Below, in pieces: positions 57,819-64,000 of a DNA stretch of 64,000 nucleotides. The notes below the pieces were generated by a model. The model searched no databases. It had not been told where the DNA came from and was given only the letters and a program-made list of their open reading frames with translations. Source of the DNA: Vesta saturnalis (Eukaryota > Arthropoda > Insecta > Coleoptera > Lampyridae); assembly GCA_036346205.1 (NCBI GenBank), contig JARFJB010002087.1, positions 6,801,001 to 6,865,000 on the forward strand, given 5' to 3'. The position numbers and the translations under genes were made by a program. Numbering within the stretch: the first letter of the stretch is position 1; each line of letters starts with the position of its first letter.

Positions 57819-57822
<4 letters not shown>
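56906..57822. repeat. AC/ACGC-rich simple repeat array
   Basis: About 0.9 kb of cacacgca, cgca and (CA)n words, ending in pure (CA)n. Open frames of up to 284 codons on either strand are His/Thr or Cys/Val low-complexity translations, not genes. The strand bias is opposite to the GT arrays at 41.9 and 63.0 kb. Confidence 0.95.

Positions 57823-57867
<45 letters not shown>
57823..57867. repeat. (TA)n microsatellite
   Basis: About 44 bases, between the AC array and a fold-back element. Confidence 0.95.
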
Positions 57868-57871
<4 letters not shown>

Positions 57872-58810
57872 CCAACGATTTGGGGTGGAAAGTAAAGCCT
57901 ATACTGTTGATTTAATAAAAATCGTATAACAGATTATTGTAGTCAACAACGAGGAGCATCTTGTTCGTTTTCGAGTACTACACCCTATATATTTTTGTAC
58001 GTTTGAATTCTCTGTTAAATGATAAGTAACATTTTATATAGTACAATGGGTCTACGACTAACGGTTCATAAGTTATTGACATTTCTATGTAAAAAAAATA
58101 GTCAATTAAGTAGCGCCGTCGCGCCATCTTGAAATTTTGGTATTTGTTTTTCCAATCTGTAAATTTTTAACTTCTACCTTCAGATTGCAAATAAAAACAA
58201 AAACGAAACAATGCTAGTGGCTGTAAAACCGTGACGCTATACACAATTCAACATTTTGCATTATAAAAGAGCAACGCTTTATAATTACTTACTCGTAGAA
58301 TTGCATAGTAAAGAATAGTATTTATTGAAAGCTCGTAAAAAATGCTTTTCCAATCTGTAATAAAATACGGGCTGTACTATTTAAAAAAAAATGAGATAAA
58401 TAACATTGAGCAAACCACCTTGTATATGCAAAGAAAAGAGTTTGCAATCTGAATGTAGAAGTTAAAACTAGACAGATTGGAAAAACAAATCCCAAAATTG
58501 CGGAACAGGAGCCTACTTAATTGACTAATTTTTTACATAGAAGTGTCAATAACTTAGGAACCGTTAGTCGTAGACCCATAGTACCTGATATCATTTTGGT
58601 CAGCACATAACAGAGAATTCAAATATATATAAATGTATAGCGTGTTCCATTAAAAAACTCAAGTTTAGTGTAGTACTCGAAAATGGGACACCCTGTATAT
58701 ACAAAATTATTATTACAAGATGCTCCCCGTTGTTGACTACAATAATAAAATATAAGACTCTTTATTAAATCAACAGTATAGGCGTAATCTTCCACCCCCA
58801 AATGGTTGGG

Positions 58811-58813
<3 letters not shown>
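57868..58813. mobile_element. Fold-back non-autonomous element with ~325-base arms
   Basis: The left arm begins tcccaacgatttggggtgg. The right arm reversed begins tcccaaccatttgggggtgg. The arms share cctatactgttgatttaata, caacgaggagcatcttgt (one mismatch), gggtctacgactaacggttc and ttgtttttccaatctgt. They run to about 58193 and 58440 around a ~250-base centre. The right arm contains an extra acaccctgtatata block. Both ends abut (TA)n. No coding sequence. Confidence 0.88.

Positions 58814-58884
<71 letters not shown>
58814..58884. repeat. (TA)n microsatellite
   Basis: About 70 bases of alternating T and A, separating two inverted-repeat elements. Confidence 0.95.
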
Positions 58885-58890
<6 letters not shown>

Positions 58891-59853
58891 TTTCAAAGTT
58901 AAGCCTGCACTATTGCTAACTTTGTTGTTAATAGAGCTACGAAGTCGGTTAAATTAGCAAAGTAGTGTGTTTTTTTACGCTGATTACGATGGTGGAAAAA
59001 GAAAAACAATTGAAAGTCGCATTCTCGAAAAATCGACGAAAACATACTTTTTGTCTAATGGGACACCCTGTATACAATATTCCCAGTCGATAGAGAATTA
59101 AATTCTGAGCAAAAGTGGTCATATGGATTTCTATCTTACAGTAAAAAATAAGGGAGATTTTGGCGATTTTTTAATTTCATCATGTTGGCTGTGATTCGAA
59201 AGTAACCCTTTATTTTATGAATTTAAACACGCTCTAAATAATGAATAATTAGCAGGTCTTAAATTAAATGCGGGAAAAGATCTCCTCTTTGTTCCATACA
59301 TTTTTCTACGTGCTTACAAACGCGTCTTGTGGCCTTCAAAATAGTTCTAGCATCAATACTGTTAATAATATGAATAATCGTTAGTTGGAGTTCGATATTT
59401 GTATACAATTCATTTTTTAAATATCCCTACAAGTAAAAGCCCAAAGGGGTTATGTACGGATACCGAGGAGGCCAGCGAACAGGACCATTCGTAGCTAATC
59501 ATCTATTACCAAAAATTTCTGAATGAAAAATAAACAATCACTTTTGAATCAAGCGTATTTGATGAAATTCAAAAATCGGCAAAATCTCCCTTAATTTTAA
59601 CTGTAGGATAGAAATGCATATGACAACTTTTGCTCAGAATTTAATTCTCTATCGACTGAGAATATTGTATACAGGGTGTTCCAGTAGAAAAAAGTATGTT
59701 TTAGTCGATTTTTCGAGAATGCGATTTTCAATTGTTTTTGTTTTTCCACCATCGTAATCAGCGTAAAAATACACACTACTTTGCTAATTTAACCGACTTC
59801 GTAGCTTCATTAATAAGAAAGTTAGCAATAGTGCAGACTTAAGTTTGAAAACC

Positions 59854-59856
<3 letters not shown>
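58885..59856. mobile_element. mariner-type deletion derivative with ~290-base inverted repeats
   Basis: The right end reversed starts CAGGGTTTTCAAACTTAAG; the left end reads tagggttttcaaagttaag, with C to T at the first base. Both are next to TA. Shared arm words include ttagcaaagtagtgtgt, gattacgatggtgg and gaattaaattctgagcaaaa. The centre holds a transposase remnant on the minus strand, so this is an internally deleted copy of an autonomous element. Confidence 0.88.
59190..59520 (-). pseudogene. Tc1/mariner-type transposase C-terminal remnant
   Basis: The minus strand reads NGPVRWPPRYPYITPLGFYL, then GYLKNELYTNIELQLTIIH and RRVCKHVEKCMEQRGDLFPHL before a stop. In relatives the first block is PPRSPDLTPLDFFLWG; here the third catalytic Asp reads Gly. 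Only the last ~110 residues remain, inside the inverted-repeat element. Confidence 0.75.

Positions 59857-59908
<52 letters not shown>
59857..59908. repeat. (TA)n microsatellite
   Basis: About 50 bases of alternating T and A. Confidence 0.95.
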
Positions 59909-59911
<3 letters not shown>

Positions 59912-60029
59912 TTTTCATGGTTGCGGATGTTGCACAGTAACTTATTGCGTAGGTGTATTGCGCTTAAAGCTGGAGTTTCTTAGCTACTTATTTTCTGCGT
60001 AGCGCACTGCGCATTACGCAATACTCTCC
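59909..60029. repeat. Short GCGTAGCGCA-type inverted motifs
   Basis: tgcgtagcgcactgcgcattacgca near 59996 is a near-palindrome built from gcgta, gcgca and their complements, and tgcgctacgcag follows at 60037. It lies just upstream of a PIF/Harbinger-type exon and may belong to that element's terminal region (inference). Confidence 0.45.
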
Positions 60030-60300
60030 GTGCTATTCCGTGCGCTACGCAGTTGTGTTTTACTACCTCCTAACTCTGCAACTCTTTTAATTCACAAGCA
60101 TTTGCTTGACGACGAAGTAAAATTTAAATCTTATTTCAGTTTTACTAGAAATGATTTTAATCTCCTTCGCTTAATCGAAAATGACCTTTCAAGTGAATCT
60201 TGCAACAGGGTTAAAAGACCGATTTCGGTGGCGGTAAATCTTGCTTACTTTAAGGTATGTATAACAATATATTGAAAAAAACAGATATTTATAACATGTA

Positions 60301-61080
60301 CAGGGTGTCCCAACGATAGAGTAAAGTAAGTTTATGCTTAACTAAAATTATTTGTGTAAATATTGTATGGACCATGGGGTAGAGGTAAGAAGTGTGCATT
60401 TTTTAAAATATTGGAAGTTATACAGGGTGCGCCAGAAAAGCAGGACGTGAAAAAGTATGATTTTTTTAAGTAGAACACCCCGTATTTGATTTTAGTTTTT
60501 AATTCTACGTGTCCATACAAACATATTTTGTCATACAAAAGATTGGCTGAAAGTTTTTAGTTCTTGAGATATTCGCGTTTAAAGATTATTATGGTCATTT
60601 TCGTGGGGTTGATGAATGGGCAATTGTTCCGTTATTTCACAATAAAAAAAATTGATATTTCGTGTGAAAAATGAGTGATATTATACTAACGTTTAGACCG
60701 AGTAGTATTTCTAATTTTCTCAACAGGGTGTTTGTTATAACCATTCAAATTTGAAAATTCTCAAATTAAAAAAAATCAGTTTTTTTTAATTGCACACCCT
60801 ATATATTTTTATTTCATTTTATTCGGTATTAAAAAATCTATCATTTTTGTTAAATATATCCTATATCTATTTTTGATAGTTTTCGAGGAATTTTGATTTT
60901 TTCACACTATTTAAAAAAATCATACTTTTTCACGTCCTGCTTCTCTGGCTCACCCTGTATAACTTCCAATATTTTAAAAAAATGCACACTTCTTACCTCT
61001 ACCCCATGGCCCATACAATATTTACACAAATAATTCTAGTTAAGCATAAACTTACTTTACTCTATCGTTGGGACACCCTG
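60301..61080. mobile_element. mariner-like MITE with nested inverted repeats
   Basis: TA flanks both sides. The ends read CAGGGTGTCCCAACGATAGA and its near-exact complement. The arms continue through taagtttatgcttaacta and catggggtagaggtaagaag. Inside them a second pair of ends, cagggtgcgccagaaaagca and its complement (about 60425 and 60956), points inward to another inverted repeat with gacgtgaaaaagtatgattt. The centre is AT-rich and non-coding. It lies 46 bases inside the Harbinger-type intron. Confidence 0.9.
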
Positions 61081-61089
61081 TACTATGTT

Positions 61090-61564
61090 GAACTCTAACG
61101 GTATTTTTGTTTTTGTTGTTTATTTTTGTAATATTAACTATATAATTACCTTAAACTGTGCTTAACAAAGTTCATATTGCATAAATAAACACTTTATTGT
61201 AATTAAAACTGCAAAATATATAACAGAACTTAGCTTTATTTCTCCCTAATCAATAGATAGAGAGGATGTAACTTGTATTTATAATCACAGGGAGAAAATT
61301 TCACAGACTATGTTTTTCGATATCTGTTAAGTATTACATATACAAAAACTTTTTTATTCAGTGTAAAGATTTGTTGAAATCACAATTTTTTTTTTTAAAT
61401 TTAACTCAAATGAAACTCTATGAAAAACATTAATGATCAGAGTTATTAATTAATGTAATATAAATGTACAAACATTTATGATTTTCAAACATAGCCATGT
61501 TCATTGTTTTTACAATACAATTAATTAAATAAATATTATATAATAGAAAATTAATCAGAAACTA
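61090..61564. other. No gene recognised
   Basis: AT-rich intron sequence of the Harbinger-type gene. Nothing identified. Confidence 0.4.
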
Positions 61565-62283
61565 TTACAAAAGTGAGATTGTGTCATAAACGGATTCAAT
61601 GTGGGAATCCACATGTAAAATGGCTGAGTTTACAGGTGAATGGAAAGGTGTTTCCACATAACTGTTGTATGATGATCCATATGACGCAGATGTAGGCCTG
61701 CTGTTGTTATAATTGAAAGTAGCTATTTGCTCCACGCTTCTGGGTGTTCGGTTGCGAACTTGCATTTCATTTATGACACTGAAAACTTTCATTTTCGTTT
61801 CCGTTTTGATATCATCACTAAACAGTGCCAGCGACAGTGACAGTGGCCGCCTTGACTTTGAAAAAAAGATCTATTTCATCTTCTTCCCCTGCATTCATAA
61901 ATTTTCTGTATTTAGTTCTTTCATCTCGATTTCGATAGTTCTACATCTTTGTCCTTCCGAAATCGTTTGTCCCGGTTTTGACTGCTAGTAGTGGTTTGAT
62001 CTTTCTGATTTTTTTTGCTACAAGCTTCATAGGAAGGGGGCACCTGATCTTGTGGACCAAGAGCGGAATCTGAAGTGTTTTCTTCGATGTCTGGTGTTTC
62101 GATGTCTTCCAATTCAATGTTTGACAGCGTGTTACTTTTTTTTCCCACTGTGCCAGGAAATTGAGTCTGTTCCAGTAACTTGCGTTTCTTTTCACAGCTG
62201 CTGTTCTAATCTTAGTTTCTAGCTTCTTCTGCCGTTGCCGGTGATCATTGATGCTCCTCCAACGTGTTTTACATTTCTGCCCT
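61565..62283 (-). pseudogene. MADF-BESS-like protein of the Harbinger-type element
   Basis: The minus strand, after a TTTTCAG acceptor at about 62284, reads GQKCKTRWRSINDHRQRQKK, then AAVKRNASYWNRLNFLAQW. This is the second half of a MADF (Myb/SANT-like) DNA-binding domain. A frameshifted acidic linker follows (NIELEDIETPDIEENTSDSA). Next is LFFQSRRPLSLSLALFSDDI, resembling a BESS motif, then MKVFSVINEMQVRNRTP. The frame ends at 61565. PIF/Harbinger elements usually carry such a second gene beside the transposase, and it aids nuclear import and end binding. Here it lies antisense inside the transposase intron. The N-terminal MADF exon was not found, and at least two frame breaks exist. Confidence 0.72.
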
Positions 62284-62381
62284 GAAAAGAACGTTAAACC
62301 TGTAAGTTAAGCGTATATTATGGCATTAAAATTTGCATTGCTTCCAACCTGTCAAAAGTATTGAGACAACATGGCCGGTTT

Positions 62382-62413
62382 CCCTATAGTGAGTGCAATC
62401 ACTCACTATAGGG
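62382..62413. repeat. Perfect 14-bp inverted repeat, 4-base loop
   Basis: CCCTATAGTGAGTG, CAAT, CACTCACTATAGGG. With one bulged G the pairing extends by three A-T pairs (ttt..aaa). It lies between the antisense MADF gene and the second transposase exon. It could act as a hairpin terminator, a binding site or a leftover element end. The half-site contains 13 bases identical to the phage T7 promoter core, probably by chance. Confidence 0.85.
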
Positions 62414-62995
62414 GAAATTACCAATTATGAATGTGGTTGGGAACACCACAGTGTGCACGGCATATCACTTTGACATTACTTTGCAAACAGATAAATTATA
62501 GTATTGCATTTTGCTCCAGATTTCTGGCTACAGGGGAATCTTTCCGGTCGCTGTCATTTTCGTACAGAATATCCCATTGCCACATTTCTAATCTTGTGCC
62601 AAAAGTTCTCAAGGCTTTGAAAAACAGATTGATGCCATTGAATTTGCCTTCCCCGGGAAGAAATCAACTGGGAAAACAAAGACAGTGAGCTTTGGAAAAG
62701 GTGGGACTTTCCAAATATTGTCGGCGCTATTGATGGAAAACATGTAATAATTGTTGTACCAAAAAACACTGGCAGTTTGTTTTTTAATTACAATAAGTAC
62801 TTTTCAATTGTATTACTGGCATTAGTAAACTCAATCTACAAGTTTGTAATCGTTGATATAGGATCTAATGGAAAGGAAGGTGAAGCTGGCATCTTCAAAA
62901 CATCTGATCTAAGACGAATTGTTGAAAATGGGCAAATATTTCCTCCACCCAAGTTTTTGCAAAATTCAAATATTTTGTTGCCTCATGTTGTTGTG

Positions 62996-63229
62996 ATGTG
63001 TGTGTGCTGTGCTGTGCGTGTGCTGTGCTGTGCGTGCTGTGTGTGCTGTGTTGTGTGTGTGTGCGTGTGCGTTGTGCGTGTGTGTGTGGTGTGTGTGTGT
63101 GTGTGTGCGTGTGTGTGCGTGTGTGTGTGTGTGCGTGTGGTGTGTGTGTGCGTGTGTGTGTGTGCGTGTGCGTGTGGTGTGTGCGTGTGCATGTGTGTGT
63201 GTTGTGTGTGCGTGTGTGTGTGTGTGTGT

Positions 63230-63320
<91 letters not shown>

Positions 63321-63371
63321 GCGTGTGTGTGTGTGTGTGTGTGTATGTGTGTATGTGTGTGTGTGTGTGTG

Positions 63372-63436
<65 letters not shown>

Positions 63437-63516
63437 GTGTGTGTGTGTCTGTGTGTGTGTGTGTTGTGTATTGTGTGTGTGTGTGTGTGAGTGTGTGTGT
63501 GTGTGAGTGTGTGTGT

Positions 63517-63557
<41 letters not shown>

Positions 63558-63566
63558 TGTGTGTGT

Positions 63567-63597
<31 letters not shown>

Positions 63598-63830
63598 TGT
63601 TGTGTGTGTGTAGCGTGCATGTGCAGTGCGTACGTGCGTGTGTGTGATTTGTATGTGTGCATGTAAGTATATGTAGTTAGTGTCTGTTTGCTTGCGTGCG
63701 TGTGCGTGTGCGTTTGCGTGTGCGTGTGCGTGTGCGTGTGCGTGTGCGTGTGCGTGTGCGCGTCGCTGCGTTGTGAGTGTGTGTGTGTGTGTACCTGTGC
63801 GTGTGCGTGTGACAGTGCGTGTGAGATACA
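62996..63830. repeat. GT-rich simple repeat array
   Basis: About 0.83 kb of (GT)n with GTGC and TGCG variants. It truncates the Harbinger-type transposase on its left and an RT fragment on its right. Open frames of up to 339 codons through it are low-complexity artefacts. Confidence 0.95.
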
Positions 63831-64000
63831 AACTGCTCTGAGGAAGTTTGATACAGTCTGTGAGAGCATGGACCTAAAGGTGAACGGGAACAAAACTAAG
63901 ATTGTGGTGTTCAATCGGGAAGGTGGAAAGGAGAGTAGAGTAATCTCTGCAGGATGAAATTGTGGAGCAAGCGGGCGAGCTGGTATATCTGGGTAGAATG
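63831..64000 (+). pseudogene. Non-LTR RT fragment at window edge (RTE/BovB-like)
   Basis: The plus strand reads QTALRKFDTVCESMDLKVNG, NKTKIVVFNREGG and, after a stop at 63955-63957 and a frame change, IVEQAGELVYLGRM to the window end. N..KT..V.F and YLG are the region just after the RT active site. The catalytic box is lost into the GT array, and the rest lies beyond the window. Confidence 0.7.

Larger units (their letters stand above)
60030..63000 (+). pseudogene. PIF/Harbinger-type (HARBI1-like) transposase, split and truncated
   Basis: Exon 1 (60030-60255) reads DDEVKFKSYFSFTRNDFNLL and ISVAVNLAYFK, then a GTATGT donor. Homology resumes after a CCAG acceptor near 62520: FLATGESFRSLSFSYRIS, HISNLVPKVLKALKN, a one-base shift near 62652, then INWENKDSELWKRWDFPN. 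VGAIDGKHV carries the first catalytic Asp. TGSLFFNYNKYFSIVLL and IVDIGSNGKEGEAGIF carry the second. The domain (DDE_Tnp_4) should continue to a catalytic Glu, but at about 62996 the sequence turns into a GT array. The exon junction is off by one base as read, another sign of decay. A MITE and an antisense gene sit in the intron. Confidence 0.82.

Noticed and set aside
57061..57915. 284-codon open frame (and others of 204-263 codons on both strands)
   Set aside because: Translation is His/Thr/Ala or Cys/Val low-complexity from a CA/CGCA repeat that lacks stop codons; open in several frames at once.
62895..63914. 339-codon minus-strand open frame
   Set aside because: Runs through the GT array as His-Thr repeats; the ends merely touch neighbouring pseudogenes.

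Overview
This window looks like repeat-dense nuclear DNA from an arthropod, most likely an insect. It is AT-rich, the transposon families are those common in insects, and several transposon genes have putative GT..AG introns. No single-copy cellular gene could be recognised. Nearly every reading frame with recognisable protein similarity is a broken transposable-element gene. The longest open frames (40-42 kb, 57 kb, 63 kb) are low-complexity translations of microsatellites and are not genes.

Layout. 0-9.5 kb: two ~98% identical 1.9-kb copies of a decayed DUF7869-like multicopy gene, about 6.65 kb apart, with a Jockey-type LINE, a second LINE and pieces of a Penelope-like element (PLE) between and beside them. 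10.3-16.5 kb: a decayed Tc1/mariner-type gene, a LINE fragment, and a hAT element with a perfect 8-bp target duplication that itself carries a hairpin repeat. 16.6-21.3 kb: (TA)n arrays, a 155-bp duplication and a near-complete two-ORF LINE. 21.3-32.2 kb: four Tc1/mariner-type copies, two of them delimited end to end with TA target sites, each carrying its own inactivating lesion. 33.5 and 54.4 kb: two copies of a repeat containing a tRNA-like cloverleaf. 35.2-38.7 kb: a Jockey-type LINE with a gag-like ORF1. 39.7-42.4 kb: a higher-order hexamer satellite and a GT-rich array. 42.36-48.7 kb: a Ty3/gypsy-type LTR retrotransposon inserted into that GT array. 50.4-53.4 kb: a pogo-like N-terminus, then a broken member of an arthropod family marked by a QAVER..KLVTEA motif. 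56.9-61.1 kb: an AC array followed by three palindromic or TIR-bearing non-autonomous elements. 60.0-63.0 kb: a PIF/Harbinger-type transposase whose large intron holds a mariner-like MITE and an antisense MADF-BESS-like gene; a GT array cuts it off. 63.8 kb to the end: an RT fragment.

The elements are nested and no complete autonomous set survives. Specific catalytic lesions are visible: third Asp deleted, second Asp changed to Val, RT YLDD read as YLDH, and integrase Glu read as Gln. The best candidates for under-described biology are the DUF7869-like repeat, the QAVER family, the tRNA-carrying repeat, the hammerhead-core-like motif seen three times, and the stacked fold-back elements at 57.9-61.1 kb. 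Family names come from motif recognition by eye; no database search was run.
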